This document shows, piece after piece, positions 1 to 7,205 of a stretch of DNA of 64,000 bases. The notes below the pieces were generated by a model, which ran no database searches, was not told where the DNA came from, and was given only the letters and a program-made list of their open reading frames with translations. Made by a program: the position numbers and the translations under genes. Location: the NCBI GenBank assembly GCA_029260265.1, contig JAJDDO010000019.1:186001-250000 (forward strand), read 5' to 3'. Within the stretch, counting starts at the first letter, position 1. Every line of letters starts with the position of its first letter. The stretch is from Phycisphaerales bacterium. Lineage in GTDB: Bacteria; Planctomycetota; Phycisphaerae; Phycisphaerales; UBA1924.

Positions 1-48
1 CCTGAAACTGGCAATCCGGTCATCCATGAAGCACCTGTCGATCAATAG
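1..48 (+). CDS. possible 3' end of an upstream gene (partial)
   Basis: Reading from base 1 gives 15 codons ending PVIHEAPVDQ and a TAG stop at 46-48. It lies 57 bases ahead of nuoE on the same strand, so it could be the tail of a gene in the same operon. The fragment is far too short to identify, and a chance open frame of this size is common. Confidence 0.3.
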   Translation, partial: PETGNPVIHEAPVDQ

Positions 49-105
49 GCCAATCCCACACTCGCCCCCTACCATTCGAGCGAACCCATGCACAAGAGGA
101 AAACC

Positions 106-678
106 ATGGCCTGGATCACCAAAGACTCCGCTGGAACACAGATCGAAACACGCGCGAAGCCCTACTTCACCGCCGAGATGGAAAAAACCATCCGCGATGA
201 GTACCTCCCCCGCTTTGAGAAGCCCAAAGGCGCGCTCTTCGCTGCCCTGCACATGGTCCAGCACCACTACGGGTGGATCCCCGCGCAGTCGATGAAAGAG
301 ATCGCCGATGTCCTCACCATCGCGCCCTCCGAAGTCCTCGACACGGTGAGTTTCTACGAAGAGTTCTGGGAAGAGCCCAAGGGCGAGCACCTCGTCGCGG
401 TCTGCCGATCCATCGCCTGCGAGTTCTGCGAATCGACCGCGTGCACCGAAGCAATCAAGGCCAAGCTCGGCATCGATGTCGGCGAGACGACCGAGGACAA
501 CAAGTTCACCCTCGTCGAGCTCGAATGCATCGGCTCATGCGACACCGCCCCCGTTGCGCTGATCGACGAAGACCTCCACGAGAACCTCACCCCCGATCGC
601 GTCACCAAGCTTATTGATGATGTCCAGAACGGCACCTACACCAAGGGCGGCACCGGAGCCGTCAAAGAAGACCTCTAA
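106..678 (+). CDS. nuoE: NADH-quinone oxidoreductase subunit E (24 kDa, [2Fe-2S])
   Basis: Peripheral-arm subunit of respiratory complex I; its thioredoxin-like fold holds a [2Fe-2S] cluster (N1a) next to the NADH/FMN site of NuoF. The 190-residue protein has the N-terminal helical part and the four expected cluster ligands, C100 and C105 (CX4C) then C141 and C145 (CX3C, in ECIGSC). The start at 106 is chosen over an in-frame ATG at 88 because AAGAGGA lies 5 bases before it. NuoF is encoded 3.9 kb downstream rather than next door, and nuoG is not in the window. Family assignment is secure. Confidence 0.93.
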   Translation: MAWITKDSAGTQIETRAKPYFTAEMEKTIRDEYLPRFEKPKGALFAALHMVQHHYGWIPAQSMKEIADVLTIAPSEVLDTVSFYEEFWEEPKGEHLVAVCRSIACEFCESTACTEAIKAKLGIDVGETTEDNKFTLVELECIGSCDTAPVALIDEDLHENLTPDRVTKLIDDVQNGTYTKGGTGAVKEDL

Positions 679-685
679 ACACCTT

Positions 686-795
686 CTTGGTAGAACGGGC
701 TTCCAGCCCGTCTCATTGGTAAAACCGGCTTCCAGCCCGTCTCCCATACTTCTCCAAAACAAAGTTGCAACGGGCTGGAAGCCCGTTCTACCAAG
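686..795. repeat. palindromic repeat cluster (two direct units plus an inverted copy)
   Basis: Two 29-base units (687-715 and 716-744) lie head to tail and differ at three positions. An inverted copy at 769-795 pairs with 686-712 over 26 consecutive bases. Each unit contains the mini-palindrome ACGGGCTTCCAGCCCGT (7-base stem, TCC loop). The cluster fills the space between the convergent stops of nuoE and tag, so transcripts from either side would form a long hairpin that could protect or terminate the 3' ends. It resembles REP/MITE-like dispersed repeats. That it recurs elsewhere in the genome is inference. Confidence 0.85.
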
Positions 796-797
796 AT

Positions 798-1364
798 TCA
801 CACTTGCTTGTGCCGAAAACAATCGACCGTGTGGTCATTGACCATCCCGCACGCCTGCATCATCGCGTACAAAACCGTCGGCCCCACAAACCGGAACCCC
901 CGCTTCTTCAGATCCTTCGAGATCTGTTTCGAGAGCTCAGTCTGCGCAGGCACCTCCGCCATCGATCTGTACCGGTTCACGATCGGCGTGCCATCCACAT
1001 ACGACCACATCAGCTCAGCGAAGCTGGACCCGTCTTGATAGAGTTGCAAAATCGCGCCCGCGTTGTTCACTGTCGATTCAATCTTCAGCCGATTGCGAAC
1101 GATCGACGCATCGAGCATCAGCCGCTCGATATCGTCTCGTGTGAACTTCGCTACCCTCTTTGGATCAAACCCTTTGAAGAGTTTGCGGTACCCATCGCGT
1201 TTCTTCAGGATCGTCGACCAACTCAGCCCCGCCTGCGCCCCCTCAAGCGTCAGCATCTCGAACAGATGGTGCTCATCGCGATTCACCACACCCCACTCTT
1301 CATCGTGGTAGCTGATATCCAACTCGCCTTTGGCCCAACTGCACCGCTTGGTCTTCTCGCTCAT
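798..1364 (-). CDS. tag: DNA-3-methyladenine glycosylase I
   Basis: Base-excision repair enzyme that removes 3-methyladenine from alkylated DNA. The 188-residue length matches the family. The zinc-snap ligands of Tag are all present: C8 and H20 at the N-terminus, H178 and C182 (NDHTVDCF) at the C-terminus. The YHDEEWG and EGAQAGLSW segments form the base-recognition pocket and helix-hairpin-helix region. It runs convergent to nuoE, with the palindromic repeat between their stops, and diverges from the small gene at 1383 with only 18 bases between the two start codons. No clear ribosome-binding site is seen. Confidence 0.95.
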   Translation of the reverse strand: MSEKTKRCSWAKGELDISYHDEEWGVVNRDEHHLFEMLTLEGAQAGLSWSTILKKRDGYRKLFKGFDPKRVAKFTRDDIERLMLDASIVRNRLKIESTVNNAGAILQLYQDGSSFAELMWSYVDGTPIVNRYRSMAEVPAQTELSKQISKDLKKRGFRFVGPTVLYAMMQACGMVNDHTVDCFRHKQV

Positions 1365-1371
1365 GCTGTTC

Positions 1372-1377
1372 TACCAT
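1372..1377 (+). promoter_or_regulatory. -10 box TACCAT, leaderless geometry for the 1383 gene
   Basis: TACCAT ends 5 bases before the ATG at 1383 and there is no Shine-Dalgarno sequence. Transcription would start at or next to the start codon. It lies inside the 18-base gap shared with the divergent tag gene. Confidence 0.5.
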
Positions 1378-1382
1378 CCTGT

Positions 1383-1604
1383 ATGAAGGACCCCAAGGAC
1401 ATCCCGGTCACCCGCGCCATTGGGCAGTTCTTCGGGCACATCTTTCATGCGACGACCAAGCCCGTGCCGACCGAGTCCTCGAAATCAGCGATCTCTCAGA
1501 CCACCGAGCAGGGCGAAGGCGAGATCGACGGGCAGAAAGTCATCCTCCGCAAAACCACGATCGAGGAGATCGAGTTCCGCGAAGATGACCAGTCGCCCCT
1601 CTAA
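1383..1604 (+). CDS. small hypothetical protein (73 aa)
   Basis: A 73-residue soluble protein that starts MKDPKDIPVTRAIGQFFGHI and ends with an acidic tail, EFREDDQSPL. The middle reads as a short beta-rich segment (GEIDGQKVILRKTTIEEIEF). No signal peptide or membrane segment is visible and I do not recognise the family. The start is supported by a TACCAT -10 box 5 bases upstream and by the change to a typical coding composition at this ATG; the open frame itself runs much further upstream, antisense to tag, but that part looks non-coding. Similar small proteins occur in planctomycetes, but I cannot confirm homology here. Confidence 0.6.
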   Translation: MKDPKDIPVTRAIGQFFGHIFHATTKPVPTESSKSAISQTTEQGEGEIDGQKVILRKTTIEEIEFREDDQSPL

Positions 1605-1671
1605 TATACGGCACATGGTCGGGTGATTCTCCACCAACTCCCCCTTTTTCGCGGATCCCAGGAACCAATCG

Positions 1672-1700
1672 TTGCATTGATGCGAATATTAGTGTATACT
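1672..1700 (+). promoter_or_regulatory. promoter of the 1732-3482 operon
   Basis: TTGCAT (1672-1677), 17-base spacer, TATACT (1695-1700): a good sigma-70-type promoter. The expected transcription start near 1707 leaves a 25-base leader containing AGGAG at 1720-1724 before the ATG at 1732. Confidence 0.7.
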
Positions 1701-1731
1701 ATGTTAGTAATTGCTATCTAGGAGTCTCGTC

Positions 1732-2136
1732 ATGCTCAACATCACCTTCGGCTGGATCTGGATCACCGCGGGCTTCGCCACCGGCGCCATCCTCGGCAAG
1801 GGCTTCCACAGAGAAACCTTCATGGGCGGGTACAACTCTTGGGCCCGCCGACTCACGCGGCTTGGGCACATCGCCTTCTTCGGCACCGGGCTGCTCAACA
1901 TCCTCGTTGCCCTCACCGCCACCATGCTTGATCACGAAACCACCCACACCGGTATCTGGTGGATTATGTCGCGATCTTTCATCATCGGTGCGGTCGCCAT
2001 GCCGATCTGTTGCTTTCTTGCGGCGAGATGGAAACGCGCCAAACCCGTCTTCGCGATCCCAGTGATCGCCCTCACGCTCGGCGGGCTGATGCTCTCGGTC
2101 ATCACACTCCGAGCATATCTGCAAGGAGCCCCGTAA
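1732..2136 (+). CDS. small integral membrane protein (4 TM, 134 aa)
   Basis: Four hydrophobic segments span nearly the whole protein (about residues 3-22, 42-62, 78-98 and 107-126), with a short basic loop (RWKRAK) between the last two. No catalytic motif is recognised. ATG 1732 is preferred over an in-frame TTG at 1711 because AGGAG sits 7 bases ahead of it. Its stop codon overlaps the start of the radical SAM gene (TAATG at 2134-2138), so the two are translationally coupled and probably work together, for example as a membrane partner of the radical SAM enzyme. That functional link is inference. Confidence 0.8.
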   Translation: MLNITFGWIWITAGFATGAILGKGFHRETFMGGYNSWARRLTRLGHIAFFGTGLLNILVALTATMLDHETTHTGIWWIMSRSFIIGAVAMPICCFLAARWKRAKPVFAIPVIALTLGGLMLSVITLRAYLQGAP

Positions 2137-3482
2137 TGCCCTCAATGCGCATCGCCCTGATCGCCATGTCCGGCGTCCGCGTGCAGGACAGCGAACTCAT
2201 GAAACTCGGGCTCACCCTCCCCGGGTTCGTCGAACGCTCTGAGGTCATCGCCTCGCTGCCGAGCCTTTCGCTGCTCACGCTCGCAGCGCTGACACCGAGC
2301 AACATCGAAGTCACCTACCACGAGGTCGATGACCTCGACCGCGACATCATCCCCGATCTCGGATTTGATCTCGTCGCCATCTCGACCATGACGGCCCAGG
2401 CGTTCGATGCGTACACACTCGCCGACCGTTTCCGAAGTTCAGGAATCCCCGTCGTCATCGGCGGGCTCCACGCCACCTGTGTTCCCGACGAATGCGCCAA
2501 GCACGCCGACTGCGTCGTTGTCGGCGAGGGCGAGCCCGTCTGGAACCAACTCCTCGATGACTTCCGCGCGGGCAACCTCAAACCGCGCTACGAATCCGAC
2601 GGGTCATACCCGCTGGATCGATCACCCATCCCCCGATACGACCTGCTCGACATCAAGAAATACAACCGCATCACCGTGCAAACTGCACGTGGATGCCCGC
2701 ACAAATGTGATTTCTGCGCTTCGTCGATTCTCTTGACCAGCGGTTACAAAGTGAAACCGGCCGAGCAAGTCATCGAAGAAATCCACGCCATCAAAGCCAT
2801 CTGGCCCCGCCCATTTATTGAGCTCGCCGATGACAACTCCTTCGCCATGCGCTCCAAAGCCTATGAGCTACTCGAAGCCATGATCCCCGAAAGGGTCCGC
2901 TGGTTCACCGAGTGCGATGTGTCGATCGCTAAGGACGAAAAACTCCTCCGGCTGATGGCCAAGGCCGGTTGCCGCCAAGTCCTTGTCGGGCTCGAATCAC
3001 CGGATGTATCAGGGCTCGATGGCATCGAAACCAACAACAACTGGAAACTCGCTCAGTACCCCAAGTATGAACAAGCCGTGCGAACCATCCAGTCCCACGG
3101 CATCACCGTCATCGGTTGCTTTGTGCTCGGGCTCGACGGGCACACGCCGGCAATCTTTGATTCCGTGTTCGACTTCGCCGCTCGCACAAACCTGTACGAC
3201 ATCCAGGTCACCCTACAGACCCCATTCCCCGCCACGCCCTTATACCACCGCCTCAAACAAGCCGGGCGATTGACACACCCCGGGCAATGGGACCGGTGCA
3301 CACTGTTTGATCTCAACTACGAACCACTCGGCATGAGCGCCGCCGAACTCCGAACCGGGTTCCGCGATCTGGTCGCTCGTCTGTACCACCCAGACTTTGT
3401 GCAACAACGCCGCGAAGGCTTCCTCCGCACCCGTAAATCGGCGAGCGAACTCTCTGCTTCACGGTGCCACTACTCGCGCTAA
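2136..3482 (+). CDS. B12-binding domain radical SAM protein
   Basis: 448-residue enzyme with an N-terminal cobalamin-binding Rossmann domain (about residues 40-140; IGGLHAT and VVGEGE segments) followed by a radical SAM barrel. The [4Fe-4S] ligands are in TARGCPHKCDFCASS (CX3CX2C, about residue 188). This architecture is shared by BchE, HpnP/HpnR-type methylases and many uncharacterised enzymes that modify lipids, porphyrins or natural products; the substrate cannot be told from sequence. Start at 2136 follows AAGGAG by 7 bases. It is coupled to the membrane protein upstream. Its TAA stop shares bases with the stop of the convergent epimerase gene (CTAA at 3479-3482). Confidence 0.88.
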   Translation: MPSMRIALIAMSGVRVQDSELMKLGLTLPGFVERSEVIASLPSLSLLTLAALTPSNIEVTYHEVDDLDRDIIPDLGFDLVAISTMTAQAFDAYTLADRFRSSGIPVVIGGLHATCVPDECAKHADCVVVGEGEPVWNQLLDDFRAGNLKPRYESDGSYPLDRSPIPRYDLLDIKKYNRITVQTARGCPHKCDFCASSILLTSGYKVKPAEQVIEEIHAIKAIWPRPFIELADDNSFAMRSKAYELLEAMIPERVRWFTECDVSIAKDEKLLRLMAKAGCRQVLVGLESPDVSGLDGIETNNNWKLAQYPKYEQAVRTIQSHGITVIGCFVLGLDGHTPAIFDSVFDFAARTNLYDIQVTLQTPFPATPLYHRLKQAGRLTHPGQWDRCTLFDLNYEPLGMSAAELRTGFRDLVARLYHPDFVQQRREGFLRTRKSASELSASRCHYSR

Positions 3483-4486
3483 CCATTTGCCGCTGCACAA
3501 ACCCCGCGGAGTTTTTCCAGATCGAGCCCCGCCTTGAGCTCGGGTTCGCCGCGGGCGACATCCCACGCCCGCGTGTCGACTGTGGTTTCTTCAAGCGGGC
3601 GGCGGACAAGCCCGGCGCTCAGCGCACGATCACTCGACACCCGGTGCATCGTCTGCCCGTTCTTGGGCAGCACCGCCGGCAAGCCCGCCCACATCTCGAC
3701 GCCGTGCTCAGTCAACCACTCGTGCTCCATCTCCAAGAGCTCGGTCGTTGACCCGAGCGCCGCCCGCGCACGGTGCACAAAGTCGATCGACTGCAGCCCG
3801 TCCTCCGGGCCCGTCGCGTTGAACACGCCGGTCGTCTTCTGCTCGATGCATGTCAAGAAGAACCCTGCCAGATCACGCGCATCGATAAACTGCGTCAACC
3901 CGGCGGGCTCCTTGGGGAACACCACCGCCGACTCGTTGGTCAGCACCCGTGTCCACCAGGTAAACCGATCTGTCGGATCGTTCGGCCCGGCGATCACACC
4001 CGGACGAACCGTGCAGAGCTTGCCGCCCACAACCTCGTTGAGCACCCGCTCGCACAGCACCTTGAGCCCGCCGTAGGTCTCGCCGGTGACCTCCTCGACG
4101 CTTGGATCATCGAGCTCAATGAGCTTGGAATCCTCATCGAGCGAATCCACACCCTCGCGGTCATAGACCGAGATCGTCGAGATGAAGACATACTGATCGA
4201 CCGCTTCCTTGAGCATCAACGCGCTCGCCCGCACCACCCGAGGGACATACCCGCACATATCCACAGCCGCATCAAACCGCTCGCCGCCATCGATCAACGC
4301 CTGGATCTGCTCGAGCCCGCCGCCAATGTCCGGGTCGCGGTCTCCAACGAGCCGCCGAACGCCCGTGGGCAACCCAGGATCTTCCTTTGACCGATGCAAC
4401 ACGGTGACCTCATGCCCCGCTGCAGCAGCATGTTCTACAAACGCCCGACCGCTGAACTGGGTCCCGCCAAGTACAAGAATTTTCAT
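3479..4486 (-). CDS. NAD-dependent epimerase/dehydratase (atypical or extended SDR)
   Basis: 335-residue Rossmann protein. The nucleotide-binding loop is LGGTQFSGR, the variant typical of the group that includes the CSP41-like and related isomerase/reductase proteins. The catalytic pair appears as YGGLK, with STISVYD just before it supplying the usual Ser. Substrate unknown; most relatives act on nucleotide sugars or bind RNA. The start at 4486 places the dinucleotide-binding beta strand at residue 2 and is supported by TATGCT ending 5 bases upstream. It is convergent with, and overlaps by 4 bases, the radical SAM gene. Confidence 0.85.
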   Translation of the reverse strand: MKILVLGGTQFSGRAFVEHAAAAGHEVTVLHRSKEDPGLPTGVRRLVGDRDPDIGGGLEQIQALIDGGERFDAAVDMCGYVPRVVRASALMLKEAVDQYVFISTISVYDREGVDSLDEDSKLIELDDPSVEEVTGETYGGLKVLCERVLNEVVGGKLCTVRPGVIAGPNDPTDRFTWWTRVLTNESAVVFPKEPAGLTQFIDARDLAGFFLTCIEQKTTGVFNATGPEDGLQSIDFVHRARAALGSTTELLEMEHEWLTEHGVEMWAGLPAVLPKNGQTMHRVSSDRALSAGLVRRPLEETTVDTRAWDVARGEPELKAGLDLEKLRGVCAAANG

Positions 4487-4491
4487 GCCTG

Positions 4492-4497
4492 AGCATA
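4492..4497 (-). promoter_or_regulatory. -10 box TATGCT, leaderless geometry for the epimerase
   Basis: On the minus strand TATGCT is followed by a 5-base spacer and the ATG at 4486. No Shine-Dalgarno sequence is present. Confidence 0.45.
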
Positions 4498-4578
4498 CCC
4501 TCAAATCATCGATTTGATGCAATCTGCACGATCTCCTTGCTAGAATCCGCGGATCAACGCCCCTCGATGGAGTTTTCG

Positions 4579-5970
4579 ATGCCCAAGAAAGTCTGGACCA
4601 ACACACTCGACGAGCACATCCTCCTCAAGCGCATCCCAACCGCGCCCTTCGGACACATCCGCGATCGCCACATTGTCTCTTATGATGAGTATGTCAAAAC
4701 CGGCGGGTACGAAGCCCTTCGCAAAGCCCTGTCCATGAAACCGAGCGAGGTCACCGCCGAGGTCAAAGACTCCGTGCTACGCGGACGAGGCGGCGCGGGC
4801 TTCCCATGCGGGCTCAAGTGGACATTCCTCCCCGATCCGGACGGCGGGCAACGGTACCTCGCGATCAATGCAGACGAATCAGAACCGGGCACCTTCAAGG
4901 ACCGGCTGTTGATGGACTTTGATCCGCACATGATGCTCGAGGGCATCGCCATCGCGATGTACGCCTGCCGACTCAACCGCGCCTTTATCTTTATCCGCGG
5001 CGAGTACCACCACCAGGCCCAGGTCCTCGAGAACGCCATCAAGGAAGCCTACGCTCATGGCATCTTCGGCAAGGACGGGCTCATCAACCAATCAAGCGCA
5101 TCGGGTGACCCCTTTGTCGCCGACTGCCATGTCCACCGCGGCGCGGGCGCATACATCTGTGGCGAAGAAACCGCGCTGCTCGAAGGCATCGAGGGCAAAC
5201 GAGGCTGGCCACGCATCAAGCCGCCCTTCCCCGCGCTCAAAGGGCTCTTCGGCCGCCCGACCATCATCAACAATGTCGAAACACTCGCCGCCATTCCGTC
5301 GATTATTGAACGAGGCGCCAAGTGGTACAACGAGCTCGGCGTCGAATCATCTATCGGCGGCCCGCCCTCCTATGGCACCAAACTCATGGGCGTTTCCGGG
5401 CATGTCGCCAAGCCCGGATGCTACGAGCTTGAACTCGGCGTTCCATTACGCACGCTCGTTGAAGAGTTCTGTGGCGGGATGCGCAACGGCAAAAAATTCA
5501 AGGCCGCCATCCCCGGCGGCGTCTCGATGGGCATCCTCGGGACTGATCAATACGACGCCTGCATGGACTTCGACATCGGTCGCCAGCACAATGTCCTCGG
5601 GCTGGGCACCGCAGGCCCGACCGTGTTCGATGAGGACACCGACATGGTCGCTGTCGCCCGCAACATCGCGCGATTCTTCAAGCACGAATCTTGCGGGCAG
5701 TGCACGCCCTGCCGCGAGGGCTCGGGCTGGCTGTACCAGCTGATGACCCGCATCGAAGCCGGCGACGCCAAGTCCAAGGACCTCGATCTGGCGATGGAAG
5801 TCGCGTGCTCGATGGGATCCATGCCCGGGACCACCATCTGCGGGCTCGCCGACGGCAACAACTGGGCCATGCGCACCATCATGGAAAAGTTCAAAGACGA
5901 GTTCACCGACCGCGTCGCCCGAACCTTCGTCCCCGTGACCGTCAACATGGGCGAACTGGCCAGCAGCTGA
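4579..5970 (+). CDS. nuoF: NADH-quinone oxidoreductase subunit F (51 kDa)
   Basis: NADH- and FMN-binding subunit of complex I that oxidises NADH and passes electrons to its [4Fe-4S] cluster N3. The 463 residues contain the Gly-rich NAD/FMN loop GRGGAGFPCGLKW (69-81), the FMN segment around GAGAYICGEETALLEG (about 188-203), and the cluster ligands C372, C375, C378 (SCGQCTPC) and C421. ATG 4579 follows TGGAG by about 6 bases; an ATG at 4567 is possible. A TAGAAT at 4541 may be its -10 box. It stands alone, away from nuoE (106-678), and no other nuo gene follows. Confidence 0.95.
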   Translation: MPKKVWTNTLDEHILLKRIPTAPFGHIRDRHIVSYDEYVKTGGYEALRKALSMKPSEVTAEVKDSVLRGRGGAGFPCGLKWTFLPDPDGGQRYLAINADESEPGTFKDRLLMDFDPHMMLEGIAIAMYACRLNRAFIFIRGEYHHQAQVLENAIKEAYAHGIFGKDGLINQSSASGDPFVADCHVHRGAGAYICGEETALLEGIEGKRGWPRIKPPFPALKGLFGRPTIINNVETLAAIPSIIERGAKWYNELGVESSIGGPPSYGTKLMGVSGHVAKPGCYELELGVPLRTLVEEFCGGMRNGKKFKAAIPGGVSMGILGTDQYDACMDFDIGRQHNVLGLGTAGPTVFDEDTDMVAVARNIARFFKHESCGQCTPCREGSGWLYQLMTRIEAGDAKSKDLDLAMEVACSMGSMPGTTICGLADGNNWAMRTIMEKFKDEFTDRVARTFVPVTVNMGELASS

Positions 5971-6012
5971 CCACCAATGGGTTCTGCCCACCCTCCGATT
6001 GCTCACTAAACG

Positions 6013-6047
6013 AAAAAGGGGACTGCACCCTTTCGGAATGCAGCCCC
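6013..6047 (-). terminator. rho-independent terminator of the LTxxQ-like gene
   Basis: GGGG-A-CTGCA (6018-6027) pairs with TGCAG-CCCC (6039-6047) with one bulge. On the minus strand the hairpin is followed by TTTTT (6013-6017), so it ends the transcript of the minus-strand gene at 6126-6986. It may also form at the 3' end of nuoF mRNA. Confidence 0.75.
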
Positions 6048-6125
6048 ATGCGGAATCGGGGTCCGTGTTGTCGTTGCGTGATGATTCACACAACGATTCA
6101 ATAGTTCATACAACCTCGCGAACGA

Positions 6126-6986
6126 TCATCCGTCGTTGTCCTCGGGCGCCTTGCGCTTCCCTTGTTTCTGACGAGGAGCTCTCTTCTCGCCGTCTGCATC
6201 CTTACCGGCTTGTGCGCCGCGCTCACCACGCTCGCCGCGAGCATCGCGTGCGTTTGCCCTGCGATTTTCTACGCGTTCACGCTGTTCTTTCATGGTCTTG
6301 GTGACCATCTCGCGTTGCCCTTCGGTCAGCACCCCCATGATTGCCTTGCGGGCTTCCCCGTCTGCCGGGGCGTCTTTCATGATCGCCTTGATTTTCTCGG
6401 CGGCAGCCTTGCGCGCCTCTGGGTCTGGGCGTTGCCCGCGATCACCGCGTGCTGCGCGATTTCCACGATCACCATCTTCACCCTTGTCGCCACGCTCGCC
6501 GCGCCGGCGTTCGGGCTCATCGCCCATCATTTCTTCCATGGGATCCATGCCGTCGATCATCGGATCACCCTGCTGCCCGCCGCCGCGCCTGTTTGCACCC
6601 TCGGGGCGGAGTGCTTCGAGCTCTTCGCGATGCTCTTCCATAAATGCCTTCATGGCTTGGCGCTGTTCTTTGACGATCGCACGAATCTGCTCATCCTGCT
6701 CTTCGGTCAAGGCGAGATCACCCTCCGCCTTTTTTAGCGTACGCATCGCCGCGATCATCGAACGCAGTTCCATCCCTGGTCTTGCTGCAGCACGCTGACT
6801 GTTCTGCTCGCCGGCTTTCTTGGCGTTGCGCTGTTTGCGATCAAAGCTCTGTCCGTTATCAGTGGATTGCCTGACATCCGGACCCCGGAGAACCTGTTTC
6901 TCGTCGGCGGTCCCGTCTGGGCCCGCGATTGCGAGCCCGCAGAATCCGATCAGTGCTGCCGCGGCGATGTGTGATGTTCGTTTCAT
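6126..6986 (-). CDS. secreted LTxxQ-motif (Spy/CpxP-like) charged protein
   Basis: 286 residues with an N-terminal signal peptide (MKRTSHIAAAALIGFCGLAIAG). Two helical LTxxQ-type segments are visible: LTEEQDEQIRAIVKEQ in the first half and LTEGQREMVTKTMKEQ near the C-terminus, as in periplasmic Spy/CpxP chaperone-like proteins. Between and after them are low-complexity runs rich in R, G, D and E (GERGDKGEDGDRG, RRANARDARGERGERG). ATG 6986 is preceded by AGGAGAA, which rules out the longer open frame to 7064. Likely exported to the periplasm. The disordered R/G/E tails are unusual for CpxP and make a specific role uncertain. Confidence 0.75.
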   Translation of the reverse strand: MKRTSHIAAAALIGFCGLAIAGPDGTADEKQVLRGPDVRQSTDNGQSFDRKQRNAKKAGEQNSQRAAARPGMELRSMIAAMRTLKKAEGDLALTEEQDEQIRAIVKEQRQAMKAFMEEHREELEALRPEGANRRGGGQQGDPMIDGMDPMEEMMGDEPERRRGERGDKGEDGDRGNRAARGDRGQRPDPEARKAAAEKIKAIMKDAPADGEARKAIMGVLTEGQREMVTKTMKEQRERVENRRANARDARGERGERGAQAGKDADGEKRAPRQKQGKRKAPEDNDG

Positions 6987-7205
6987 TGAAGTTCTCCTAT
7001 AAAGAGGGTGCTTGTCGTACGCCGAGCCATGCCCGTGCGGTCCCGCTTGTTCCATGGTGCTCAACGCGGATGTTTCGGGCGTATTGCACCGCCAAATGAC
7101 AAAGATTGACGACTACCATAGTTCTTCCGGCTGATGCCTGTTTTCAGTGCGAAGAATCCAGATCACTCCGATCTACGCCTCGATACAACCCTCACAGATC
7201 AACCC

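Noticed and set aside
765..1382. Open frame continuing upstream of the small gene at 1383, antisense to tag
   Set aside because: The composition is that of an antisense shadow of tag and the real start is marked by the -10 box at 1372.
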